Part shown: positions 35,337 to 45,400 of the stretch, piece by piece
How the letters are laid out: each line of letters begins with the position of its first letter
How positions within the stretch are numbered: position 1 is the first letter of the stretch
Assembly (NCBI GenBank): GCA_025526995.1
Contig: JAHLKG010000007.1
Coordinates: 1,138,768-1,202,767 of the forward strand
Reading direction: 5' to 3'
DNA: 64,000 nt
From: Powellomyces hirtus
Taxonomy: Eukaryota > Chytridiomycota > Chytridiomycetes > Spizellomycetales > Powellomycetaceae
The notes under the pieces: model-generated
What the model saw: only the letters and a program-made list of their open reading frames with translations
What the model was told of the DNA's origin: nothing
Database searches by the model: none
Translations under genes and position numbers: made by a program

Positions 35337-37649
35337 ATTTGGATCCTAGGCTCGATGGTGCTTTTGGTGGAAATTATCCAAACATCTTTTTTAACTCTGT
35401 GGGTAAATCGAATAACATCTCGGGTCATCGCGCGTTTCGCCTTGCAGTTTGCAAACCCCTTCCATTTTGTGTGTACCAAGTAAACGCCCCTCTCTCCACC
35501 TGAACATATCCGATAATGTTACGGAACGCTTTGCGTGATTGTCTTTCGCTGATTGTTGACGGATTGCCCTGAGTATGTATCGACGCACTGCAGGACAGAG
35601 AGACGCGGATGGGATTGGGATTCACCATCAAAGTCGAGAAGATAAGCTGTAGAGTCCTTGTTAGCGCACGTCTCGGGACCCGAAACACTGCTTCGTGATC
35701 ATTCTGCAAACATGAAGAAGAAACGGGCAAAAACGCCTCTGGCTATCCAAGACAACAAGCAGAACCAAATCGCACATTTCTGGCGCAGGATTATGGAAGT
35801 GCGGCGGATATAGTGGAAGGTCAAAGACATGTCCAAGATCAAGTGCAGTCTTGCGAAAAGATGGGCCAAGGAACAGCAGTAGGTCATGGATGGGCGCACG
35901 AACCAACCGCGCAGTTGCACACTCCCCCTCCAACACCCCCCAAGCGCTTAGATGATCACCGATGCCCTAACCAAGCCTTTTGGGCTCCGTCGAGTTTGAG
36001 GAACACCAAACAAGATCTGCTTGAGCGCCCATGTGCCCCCCACCATCGGCTGAATGTCATCAGCAACTCACCTTTTCCTGTGGCTTTTCTCGTACTCTTA
36101 CGACTACTGAGACAGGGTGATTATCGGAAGTAAGCTTCAGGATTCACCACTTGTTTGTGACAAGATAAAGAACGCGCCGAGAGATCAAAAGGTTCTGTGC
36201 CACCTAACCCAAGCCGGCCCCCGACAACCGTCCTGAGCATGACTCAAGCCCAGGTCTCTGAAAAGTGTGGTTGCCACTCCAAGCCCTGGACTTGAAAGGC
36301 GCCTATGCCCTTACAGCAGCACTCAGCTTCTGCATAGCGGGGTCCAACCCACTGGTTGTGAATTGAGGGACCGGGCTTGGGCAGTAGATCCTGCAAGAGC
36401 GACTGCAGAAAAGATTAAACCTTCATCGTCTCTACGGAACTGTAGAGATTGACGGGCCAAATCACTCCACATAAAGCACTGCAGCAATCACCACAGTATG
36501 AAGCCTCAAATTGGATGATCAAAGGGTGGCATCCCGTGATTGACCATAAATCAGACTACCGGGATGAGGTTGCACAGTTCCTGTCACTAGACTTACTAGA
36601 AGCAATCAAGTTCGAGGCCAAAGTCAAATTTCAGTTGCTGGCACCAGCTCATGATAACCCCACAAACAAGTGATGAAAGCAACATCGAGTTTGCGTACCT
36701 GATGTTCGGTTTGGCGATGTGGCTTGGCTGTGAGATGCAAATCCCAAATGGACCGTTCCGCTCCCTGCGATCACAAAATGGTTCTGCCGCTGTGGTGAAA
36801 CGGAGTCACCAAAAATCCCATGAAGATGAGCCGTAGTAGGAACCTGCGCTGAGGGGGCGCCGATGACCTGCTGAAACGTGCAGCTAAGCAAAGTGGAGGG
36901 AAGACAGGGACCTGGCTAAAAGGTGGGAGCGCATTCTGGGTGCTTGCAAATCTCCATATCAGTTGGAAACATCTGAATCATAACCATTAACTTGCGCAAA
37001 GTACATTAACAAAGCTTATACAGCGAGAGACTTCCCGGTTAAAAAGCACAGGTTAATGTTTGCAGCCGCGGGCCAAACGGTGGGGCCGTAACCTTGTAAA
37101 CAGCATCCCCATTCCGTTTATCCCGCCGCATTAATCGGAGCGCTCAAGGTGTTGGTACATTTTAGTGCGCGAACGTGTCAGCGTCGTTTGAAAAGCGCAG
37201 AGCGAAATCTGGAGAGAAATGTTGCTCATCAGAAATAGAGACGGCGGGAAAGGGAGGGACGATTTCGGACATTCCGGCTAAGTTACCACACACGTTCAAA
37301 CCATTGTTTTTTAGACGGTAACCTACAAGCCACACCCTTCGCATTCTATGATTTACTACTGGAACCTTCTCTTTGGTTCTGGATTTTGCCCGTTGGTGAG
37401 TCAGTGCGTGCGGACCAATAGGTATGCAAAAAGGGGCTATCACCGGAATTGCACAGTAGTAAAGACCAGCTATTCCAGCCTCTCGCGCCCCATTCAAAAG
37501 AATCAGCCCGAGTTACAGTGATAGGCGCTTCACAGTGATAGCGACGTCATCTCGTCCTGAGACCATCGCCTTCGCCAGAACCTCGGTGCCGACGCGACCA
37601 TCAACCACCGCTCGCCCCCTCCGGACTTGGGCTACAAAACGGCTGACTA
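35337..37649. other. Gene-poor subtelomeric stretch
   Basis: No convincing gene except the small broken frame at 35712-35882. Short open frames, for example plus 36449-36673 and 36651-36836, have protein-like composition but no ATG or family signal; they may be remnants. Confidence 0.4.
35712..35882 (+). pseudogene. Small basic ORF interrupted by in-frame TAG
   Basis: An ATG frame of 33 codons (MKKKRAKTPLAIQ...) meets TAG at 35811-35813 and continues open in the same frame for 22 codons (WKVKDMSKIKCSLAKRW...) to the next TAG. Basic composition on both sides suggests one small former gene, family unknown. Confidence 0.3.
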
Positions 37650-38046
37650 TGTCTTCAACACCGGACATTGCACCTCTGGATAATAAGTTCTTTGAAATCT
37701 CAACGCCCGAACGGGCTTTTGTGGTGATATCCTCACTCAACTGGGTCCTCTCCTTTTCAGCCTTGGTCATCATCGATGTGGTGCCAGCCATTGTCGACGT
37801 CACGAAACACGTCTTCAAACGCATCACGGTGGCCACTGAACGCATGTTCACACGCCCGCTTTATGACGGGAGTCGGAAAAGCAAGGCCAGATCCTGGACC
37901 AGGTCGCTGCCTTAATCGATGCAAAGAAGCTCAAGCCGTTGAACAAGGAATCAGACGTGTTGGCTTTGACCGTGGAGAACCTTCGAAAGGCGCACGAGCA
38001 GATCGCCTCCGGGTCGACCGTGGGGAAAATCGCTCTTCAAGTTTAG
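37650..38046 (+). pseudogene. Decayed zinc-type/quinone oxidoreductase (MDR family) 3' remnant
   Basis: The last 52 codons (37888-38046) match the C-terminal signature of the medium-chain dehydrogenase/reductase family: VAALIDAKKLKP, then LTVENLRKAHEQIASGSTVGKI. Upstream, the expected FTRPLYDG block is present but in another frame (around 37838-37880), so a frameshift lies at about 37880-37888. The NAD(P)-binding domain and substrate domain are not recognisable in the preceding 2 kb. An open frame upstream (37535-37915) reads through but looks degraded. It is a truncated, frame-broken oxidoreductase gene. Confidence 0.55.
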
Positions 38047-39983
38047 GAAGGGTGCTCTTGCCTAGCGAGATTCTAACGACCTGTTAACTGTTGAGTCGGT
38101 CTCTTCTTTCTGTACGTAACTTTCCTTTTCGGCTTGCGCAGTTTGTCTTATGTATGATACATCAGCTATGGTATCAGTGCCTATGATGTTCTTATTTTGT
38201 TGTCTGAATGAGATGTAAACATGTGAACATACTTTGCAACGACGGTGACAAGAAAACCCATTTCGCCATCGGATTGATGGGACACATTAAGTGGCATGTG
38301 CGTGTACTGGGGAGAACAAAGAAGGCAAGTAAAATCTTGAAAATGAATCGCGGGGTGGGAAATGCTGTTGGCTTGTAGACAAAGGAGCTACCAGTACTGG
38401 GAGGAGCATAGTGCTTGGCAACGGACAACTGCTTGAAATGGCCACAAGATGATCACGCTGTACCACGGCTGGCAGACTACTGCTTGTCAAAGTATTTCAC
38501 GGCTTGCAGCGCATTGCTGACTGCGTTCCACCGTGGGACACTATCTGAGATGCGATATCTTTGTATCCTGTGCGGACTCTCATACCGCAGTATGTACGAT
38601 CCGAGCACAAGGCACGTATCGTTCATTTGGAAGACCGTCGCGCGGGATGATAAAAACCCAGTAAGTCACATATTCCGTCTTAACACCAAGCGGAGCCATA
38701 CGTCAGCATGTAATAGCACCGACATTTCGCTATCATGCATGGCCCTTCTACTTTGCCGCAGTGTCCAACTGATTCAGAGCTAACATATGCCATTCCATAC
38801 ATGACTGTTTTTGCCTGCCTTTCCGAGCACCCCTTCCTGTAATGAAGCACCAGCTCCGTAGCCTTTATCCTTGCCTTTCGGTATTGTTCCCGTGCGCGTC
38901 TACCCGTGTCTGTCCTCAAATACCTTGACTTTAACGACCATGAAGTCTAAAGCGTCCGTGTTTGAGAACCAACTCCGTAATGTCCCCGACATACGTCTCA
39001 TTCAACAGCAACGAGATGCGGTACTGTTGGTGCCAGAATTTTGCGTTGTTTTTGAGTTCGGCTATGACTTAGTGTTCCCGTGGCACGGGTGCCTGGTTGC
39101 GCGTGAGAGGTGGGTCTCGCGGTGCTTGCTCCGGAACATACTTTTGACATGCTTGCAACGCATTCACCCATCCACAGCAGTCTCTTCCAACCATGAGCAG
39201 AATTCTCTCGAGAACGAGAGTAACCTATGATGAAGCGTCCTGCAAATGCTATCCCAATCCCCTTGTGAGACAGCCAAGCCCCCCGCTCGCTACGTAAGCA
39301 CAACGACGCGGTACTGCGCAACCGATTTGGCCATGGGCCATCCATGGGGCTCGGTCGGGGGGTAAACGACTTACCCATCCCCACGACCCCACGTCAGTGA
39401 CCCAACATTTCACACATGGGGGCTTACTTTAGAAAAGGTTACCAGTGCAACAATGATGTCGACATGAGGACCTATGTGGCATCGTTTCAAATATGGGACG
39501 GATGGCCAAGTGAGTGAAGGGCCTCTGACTGACCCCACATATAGGTGAGGTGATATCCATTTGCACTGGGATCACGTGGACGCGTCTAATCGAATGTCCG
39601 ATGGAACTTCGCCATTCAAGAAACAACCACGTGGGGAGGGATCTGGCATGCAGTACGTGTAGCCTAGATCTAGACACACGCGCCACGCGCTCTTTCATGG
39701 CCAGTCCCAGTCACTCTGTGCAAAAGGCGCATGTCTCACTTCCCCCGCGCGCACCCTTTCATGGTGAGGATGTTGATGCAAAGTGAGAACAAACTCCCCA
39801 TGTTGGTGTTCTACATACTACCCGGCCGCTTCGGCAGAACAATCTTCTCCGTGTCCGGACCTCGGATGAGAGAGGAGCGTGGCAAAAAAAGAAAGCTTCT
39901 CGTTCCATACATACATATATACTGACACTTGTCGCCTCTCCAGCCCACCTCTGCTCTCACTCAGCGCGCCTTCTCTCACCATC
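38047..39983. other. Subtelomeric stretch with one weak spliced frame
   Basis: A weak plus-strand model joins 38415-38660 (donor GTAAGT) to 38762-38842 in phase, ending in TAA (…ARDDKNP then CPTDSELTYAIPYM…). No ATG start or family was identified, so it may be a gene remnant. The region ends in a TATA-like tatata at 39913-39920 before the P450 gene. Confidence 0.3.
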
Positions 39984-41561
39984 ATGATCGTGTTCTTGCT
40001 GCTCTCTCTTGCTCTCATAGCCCTGTTCATTGTCAAGAGTATCGTCCCCAATGCTCTCCTGGCACAGCTCCCTGCCGTGCCTCTCTGGAAATCCGTAAAG
40101 GGCTTTTTGACCACCCAGCCCTTTGACACTCGCTACTACACTGTCAGGAGTGACGTCTTGTCCGCCCCTGACGGTATCTCTCGCATCTGGATTGGTGGAC
40201 GCTGGATCGTGCAAACAACAAACCCCGAATATGCTCGTCACATCATGACCAACCCCCAAAAGTTCCCCAAAGTCGTGCTTGCCGACAATTCCTACTTCAA
40301 ATTCAGTCACACCGTTCGTACCTTTGGGAGAAATCTTGTCGGAACCGTCGGTAATGAATGGAAAAGGCATCGCACCATCTCCAGTCCTGCTTTCTCCAAG
40401 CCTCTGAATCCCGAGCCCTTTGCCAAGTCCGTCGAACAACTCTTGCTTCAATGGGACGGCATTCCAGAAGCCGCCACTGACGGCTTTGAGGTGTACTCTT
40501 GGATGCAACGCCTCACTTTGGACGTCTTGGGAAGAAACATCTTCAGCTTTGACTTTGAGTCTCTTGGTGCACCCGAACCCAGTCGCTACGTGACCCTTTA
40601 CAACGACCTCATGGCTACCATCCTAACTCCAGCGAGCTTTATCTTCCCTTTGTGGTCCCTCGTTCCCACTGCACACAACGTCCGTGCGCGCAGGCTGGCA
40701 CACGAATTCCGTGAGCTTCTGGGCGGCATGGTCAGTAAGCGCCTCGAGCAACACCGCAAGACCGGGGGTACCACCGGCAAACAAGAGACGCCCGATGCTT
40801 CGCAGGACCTTTTGGACATGATGGTGGAGTCGGCGTACGGATCGGAAAAGGACGCAATGCATCATTTGAGCCAAGAAGAGCTCATCAATGACCTAGCCAT
40901 CTTCTTTGTGGCTGGCCACGATACCACGTCCAACAGCTTGTCCATTGCTCTTCACTATCTCGCCGCAAATCCCGACGTCCAGACTCGCGCTCGCGAGCAC
41001 GTCCGCAGTCTGATGCAGGAATATCCCCGACTCGAACGCCAAGGCGACGAGAAGACCGAGAGTCGCTTTACCGCGATGATCCCTTCTGCTGATGCTATCC
41101 GCAAAATGAATTACATACACGCCATCATCAAAGAAAGCCTCAGATTGTACCCGAGTGCCAGCAGCTTGGGATTCAGACGTTGCACCGAGCAGACGCACTT
41201 CGGTCCCCATGTTCTGCCGCAGGGAACTTGGGTCCAGATTGACATATTTGGGATGCACCGCGATCCCCGCTTGTGGGAAGACCCGACAACTTTCAATCCC
41301 GATCGATTCCTCTCGACCCCTGACGTCGATGGCGAGACCTCAAAGGCAGCAAATTCCAAAGCTTGGATTCCGTTTGGCGGAGGCAACAGGATCTGCTTGG
41401 GAATGCAGTTTTCTCTGATGGAGCAGAAAGTTGCCTTGGCTATGCTCCTTCAAGCCTTCCGGTTCAAATTACCAGACACGAAGGAAGCTCAGACTATTCG
41501 CCTGAATGGCGGTGGTCTTCTCCGTCCCGAGGGTCTTAAAATCATCCTTGAGCGCATTTAA
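39984..41561 (+). CDS. Cytochrome P450 monooxygenase, single exon
   Basis: 525 residues from ATG at 39984 to TAA. A hydrophobic N-terminal anchor (~2-25) indicates ER membrane placement. P450 landmarks are intact: I-helix oxygen-binding AGHDTTS (~310), ExxR in KESLRLYPSAS (~384), the PERF-like FNPDRF (~435), and heme loop FGGGNRICLG (~463-472) with the axial cysteine. It uses electrons from NADPH-P450 reductase to hydroxylate an unknown hydrophobic substrate. The sequence resembles CYP4/CYP5-type fungal and animal enzymes more than CYP51. It is intronless, unlike most genes here, with even codon use, and lies between decayed genes, so recent transfer or retention under selection is possible. 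No biosynthetic cluster is evident. Confidence 0.95.
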   Translation: MIVFLLLSLALIALFIVKSIVPNALLAQLPAVPLWKSVKGFLTTQPFDTRYYTVRSDVLSAPDGISRIWIGGRWIVQTTNPEYARHIMTNPQKFPKVVLADNSYFKFSHTVRTFGRNLVGTVGNEWKRHRTISSPAFSKPLNPEPFAKSVEQLLLQWDGIPEAATDGFEVYSWMQRLTLDVLGRNIFSFDFESLGAPEPSRYVTLYNDLMATILTPASFIFPLWSLVPTAHNVRARRLAHEFRELLGGMVSKRLEQHRKTGGTTGKQETPDASQDLLDMMVESAYGSEKDAMHHLSQEELINDLAIFFVAGHDTTSNSLSIALHYLAANPDVQTRAREHVRSLMQEYPRLERQGDEKTESRFTAMIPSADAIRKMNYIHAIIKESLRLYPSASSLGFRRCTEQTHFGPHVLPQGTWVQIDIFGMHRDPRLWEDPTTFNPDRFLSTPDVDGETSKAANSKAWIPFGGGNRICLGMQFSLMEQKVALAMLLQAFRFKLPDTKEAQTIRLNGGGLLRPEGLKIILERI

Positions 41562-41817
41562 CGCGGCAACATGTTATGGTAACCAGTGTCTAACTCATTT
41601 TCGTGCTAGTCAAGAATTATCCTAGGGCTCCGCAGACCGCATTATACCCCGATTCATTTGTCTACAGGCAAACCATTTTGTAACTCCTCTTTCATTTTGT
41701 ATACTGTGAAAATATGAGTACTTTTACAAGTCATGTTCTCTCGGTTGATGGGACCGGAAAGCATGCTCCTTTCAGAATTTGTTTCATTTCGCTTCACTTA
41801 CACTCAGGCCCATCAAA

Positions 41818-42063
41818 ATGATTGTCAACAATATCTTCGCTGAAAAGGCTGCTCTCGTCACCGGTGCCACCCGCGGTATCGGCCGCGCCATTGCTTTGCG
41901 TCTCACCAGCGACGGTGCCAAGGTCGTTGTCAACTACTCTTCCGAGGTCGGCGGCAGGCAAGATCAAAACAGTTACCACGCAACTTGCTGAATTTGGAGC
42001 GTGCAGGTGGATGGACGCGGTAAGTCATTTGGGAAACCGTTTGGCAACGATTCAAGCCGACTA
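41818..42063 (+). pseudogene. Truncated short-chain dehydrogenase/reductase
   Basis: The ATG frame starts with a clean Rossmann entry: AALVTGATRGIGRAIALRLTSDGAKVVVNYSSE, including TGxxxGIG (quoted here as its parts VTGATRGIG). After codon ~43 the frame ends soon at a stop, while the expected next helix (KIKTVTTQLAEFGA) continues in another frame from about 41951. The catalytic Ser-Tyr-Lys region is absent. It is a broken SDR. Confidence 0.6.
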
Positions 42064-43164
42064 ACTTCTTATTCAGAAAATCGGCGATGCGCTCCCCGAG
42101 ATCGATGCCGCCACCATTCTTGGCAGCAGGAATTCTGTTTTGACCATTCCCTCCGGCCTGTCGCTGGACTCCGTCGGCTTTTCCACAACTGACGCGAGCA
42201 CTGACATCTTCGAGCGGATCGAACTCTCTTATCTTACGAGTTTGGGTCTCACACAATGGATCCCTGGGACTTACCCACGCAGGAAACGAAACCTGGGTCC
42301 ATCTCGAAGAGCGCGGCAACTGGGGTGGCAAGAACCCGCCAAACGAGCTGTGCCAGTTTGACTTTGATAACGCGGAAGAGTTCTAGTCGAGAAGTGGCGA
42401 CTACACAAACCAAAACCCAGGGATATACGTACGACAGCGCAACGAACACCTGAGGCCTTGGAACTGCTTACGCTCCGCCGCGCAGTTGGGAGTGCGAGCA
42501 TGTCTTTGGTGCGAAACGGAAGGAATTTGCCCAAGTTTTCGTTCCGCCAATTTTGACCATTTTGCAGAGCCTCAGATGTTCATTTTGCCTTTCCAAACCG
42601 CGGTGAGGAGTGGCGCTGGAAACGACCTTGACTATCTGTGTGAAAAATTCAAGGCGGGCAACCCCTCCGGATCTCAGTTGATTGCCATTGAACTAAACTC
42701 GGCGCCGAACTTGGAGCCTGTGGACAAAATCCCCAGTCAGTACAAGGTTTGTGATGGCCTCATACCTTGATGCTTCCATTGTTGGGCCAACATTGCTCTT
42801 GTTACGGTCTGCTTCCAGCAAATTGTTGTGGGCGACAGAAATGTCAAGGAGTTCTCAGGCAGCTGGAACGCCAAGAAAAGAGTCCGCACATCTCCGGATT
42901 TCGACTTCACAATTTTACGAAGGCTAAGATGACTACGTCAAGGACATTGTTCAACCTCAATAGGACAGGATGTCGACGTGTAAAGTGTCAGAGCTTCATG
43001 CAAACTCGATAACACTCTCCATGAAACAAGCCCCTGTTAGTGTAACTCATTCACTGATGATACCTACATGCATACCCCATGTGTAGTAAAAATCGATGAA
43101 AAAAAAATGCAACACATTTGAGAACGCGTTCGGTTAGTTCTGTCTTTTGCTTCGCTGTATTAAC
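42064..43164. other. Gene-fragment region, function unassigned
   Basis: Several plus-strand open pieces read like former exons: KIGDALPEIDAATILGSRN near 42077, WVHLEERGNWGGKNPPNEL near 42291, and FAEPQMFILPFQTAV near 42564 running to 42746, followed after a TTCCAG acceptor-like site by QQIVVGDRNVKEFSGSW near 42820. I could not join them into one credible gene or name a family. Confidence 0.35.
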
Positions 43165-43416
43165 ATGGAGGTGACAAGTGTGATGCTTTCACGTCAAGGA
43201 AGGACCGCAACCTCCCAAAGCAACGCGGGGTTCAAAGGTGTTTGTTATCATAAGAAGGCCCGCAAGTGGATTGCGTTTATCGAAGTGACCTGTAAGCAAC
43301 AGCACCTGGGAATTTTCTGTACAGCCATTGAGGCTGCACGGGCATACAATCGGGCCGCACAAAAGACCGTCACTGCAATTATCGATTCAACAAAGTATGA
43401 GATGAATGCGTGTTAG
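43165..43416 (+). CDS. Small AP2-domain protein, 83 aa
   Basis: The frame from ATG 43165 to TAG encodes little more than one AP2/ERF-type DNA-binding domain. Visible pieces are GFKGVCYHKKARKWIAFI (strands 1-2), KQQHLGIFCTAIEAARAYN (strand 3 and helix) and RAAQKTV. Outside plants AP2 domains occur in HNH homing endonucleases, phages, giant viruses and apicomplexan regulators; short stand-alone copies in fungi are unusual to my knowledge. No HNH motif is present before the stop. It could be a DNA-binding remnant of a mobile endonuclease or a small functional regulator. Flanks are AT-rich and gene-poor. Confidence 0.65.
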   Translation: MEVTSVMLSRQGRTATSQSNAGFKGVCYHKKARKWIAFIEVTCKQQHLGIFCTAIEAARAYNRAAQKTVTAIIDSTKYEMNAC

Positions 43417-43624
43417 GCTCCCATGCTTCATTTTTAGAACCGTTTTATAAGAACCAGTAACTACTGAAGATATCCACAAAGCCGCACAGTTATCAAGACG
43501 TACTCATGGGTTCAATATGATTCCCTCATATGAACGATGACAAAATGTGCATTGAACTCGATGGACGAAATGAGTTTCTATTTATGACTAAATTTGTGTT
43601 TACCACTTCTAGAGATTACAGTGC

Positions 43625-44620
43625 TTAACGGCTTCTCTTCCTTGTTGCTACGGATTTCTTCGAATCGTTCTCCTTGCGGTGTACCTTGCGTCGCCACTTG
43701 AGGAATAATGGGATGTCCGCCTCGGGTAAGCGTTTCATGATGGACTTCACATCGTCCGGAAAAATCTCATTCTCGACCATTACCGTCCCCTTGATGAGCG
43801 CGGACAATAAAATGTGGCTCTTCGTAGCGGTCCAAACGCCATCGAAGCGTTCGATGCCAAGAGCCTCCCACTTGCATTCGTCCCGGATCGGGCCCCACAG
43901 ATGCTGCCATCGGAGGCAAAACCCACGAGCATGCAACGCGCAAAGGAGATCGACGACGTCTTGCCCCGAACCTGAGCTCTCAGCTAATTTAGTTAAAGTG
44001 ACAAACGGCCAAGGTTGATTCGGTCGATTCTGGTCCGAGTAGTGTCCAAAATCGCGTTGGATGTGGAGCTCACGCTCGTCCTCAGTTGGCTCCCGTAGCC
44101 ATTCGAGTTTGACCTCTCCATTCAAGACCCGACGCGTGAAAAAAGGGAGGTAATACTGATAGGGCCTACCCCAAGTCAAGCCCCGTAGAGCGTGACAATG
44201 GACGATTATGGGCGGCGCCGGAAGCAATGTCACCATTTCGGGGAAGAATGTGTAAACCCGTATAGCGTCCCAATCGGTCCCGTTTAGATACAGCCACTTG
44301 ACAAAAGTTTCCAGGTTGTGGCGACATGCTCGGTTGAGATCGTTCAGCCGCCGTTCGATATAATGCGGGGTTAGGTCGCGCTGTTGTCGTTGGGCCAGAG
44401 CCGCAATGCTCCGTAGATATTTGCATAAAACAGTGCAGGTTCTTGATTTGCGAGTAAGATGCTTGTCGTTTCTTAGAGTTTTGTAGAGAGGCTGACAGAT
44501 GCGGTGAAGTTTGGCTATCGCAAAGCCACACTCGCATTGACAAGGAGGTTCAACGAGGTAATCAAGAATGTGCCCGAGAATTACCGCGTTGGTGAGGCAT
44601 CGAAGGGCGGGCGACTCCAT
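43625..44620 (-). CDS. Uncharacterised 331-aa protein, F-box-like start
   Basis: A single ATG-to-TAA exon. The first ~45 residues (LTNAVILGHILDYLVEPP...FAIAKLHRICQPLYKTL) have the spacing of an F-box-like helical segment, followed by a mostly helical region of ankyrin-like length but without clear ankyrin consensus. The C-terminus is basic (KWRRKVHRKENDSKKS). A similar layout (weak F-box then repeats) is seen in the gene at 45401-46801, so both may belong to one expanded subtelomeric family. A split TTAGGG-like box lies ~65 bases upstream (44688-44706). Ubiquitin-ligase adaptor function is speculative. Confidence 0.6.
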   Translation of the reverse strand: MESPALRCLTNAVILGHILDYLVEPPCQCECGFAIAKLHRICQPLYKTLRNDKHLTRKSRTCTVLCKYLRSIAALAQRQQRDLTPHYIERRLNDLNRACRHNLETFVKWLYLNGTDWDAIRVYTFFPEMVTLLPAPPIIVHCHALRGLTWGRPYQYYLPFFTRRVLNGEVKLEWLREPTEDERELHIQRDFGHYSDQNRPNQPWPFVTLTKLAESSGSGQDVVDLLCALHARGFCLRWQHLWGPIRDECKWEALGIERFDGVWTATKSHILLSALIKGTVMVENEIFPDDVKSIMKRLPEADIPLFLKWRRKVHRKENDSKKSVATRKRSR

Positions 44621-44707
44621 CGTGTTGACTTGACTGTGACTAACGCAGCTCGAGGGGCGCGGAACCGTGTTTGCGCTTTAAGTGTAAATTTAGGGTTCTA
44701 GGGTTAG

Positions 44708-45176
44708 AGCATCTTCACCGGTTGGCTGAATCGCTAGGTTTTTGCATGTTGGGGACGCGTTCGAAGCGATTTTCAACACCACAGCTGGCCTCGTTGCACA
44801 AAATGTAGCAATACGGGGCAGTGTTTGCTGATGCTATAGGGGAGGATGAACTTTGAGACGCCAACTTTCAGATGAGAATTTATGCCATCTGTGTGGTTTT
44901 AGGGTTACTTCTTCCCAGAGCCCTGGTAAATGTGTCCAATTGAAGGTTTATGAGGTTGTACATTTTCTAGAGTGCAAACAACAGCTTTGCAGCAGTGCGC
45001 TCCACAGCACTGTGCAGTGCGCTCACTGCGACTACATTTGGAGCGTTTAGGGGCTCAACGGTTGGGGCTGCGAGCTGAAAGTGACATTTTGCAGATTCAG
45101 CGTCCAATCAAATCATGGCTGATGTCAGCAGCTATTGGGCCAACTTCAGGCATTTCAGCCAACCGCTGGAGATGCT
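44708..45176. mobile_element. MITE-like element with 23-bp terminal inverted repeats
   Basis: The left end AGCATCTTCACCGGTTGGC and onward (44708-44730) matches the reverse complement of the right end (45154-45176) at 21 of 23 positions. The 469-bp element has no coding capacity. No clear target-site duplication is seen, so the family (hAT, PIF or Mutator type) is open. Confidence 0.55.
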
Positions 45177-45400
45177 TGGTAAGACACTCCCAACGCCGAT
45201 CTGATCGACTCTGATCCAACTGGGTCAAAGTTACATGACGGCGCCTCGCCAGCCTACAATCCACCTACACAGGAGTGGTGAAGGTACGCGGCGCAAGCTG
45301 GCTTCTGCAGGCCCATAAAAAGTAAGCCTCTACTCCCGACAGGCTCCCGAAAGCAACTGTTCGCGACTCTGGCCACCAGACCCCATCCTAGGCTCACAGA

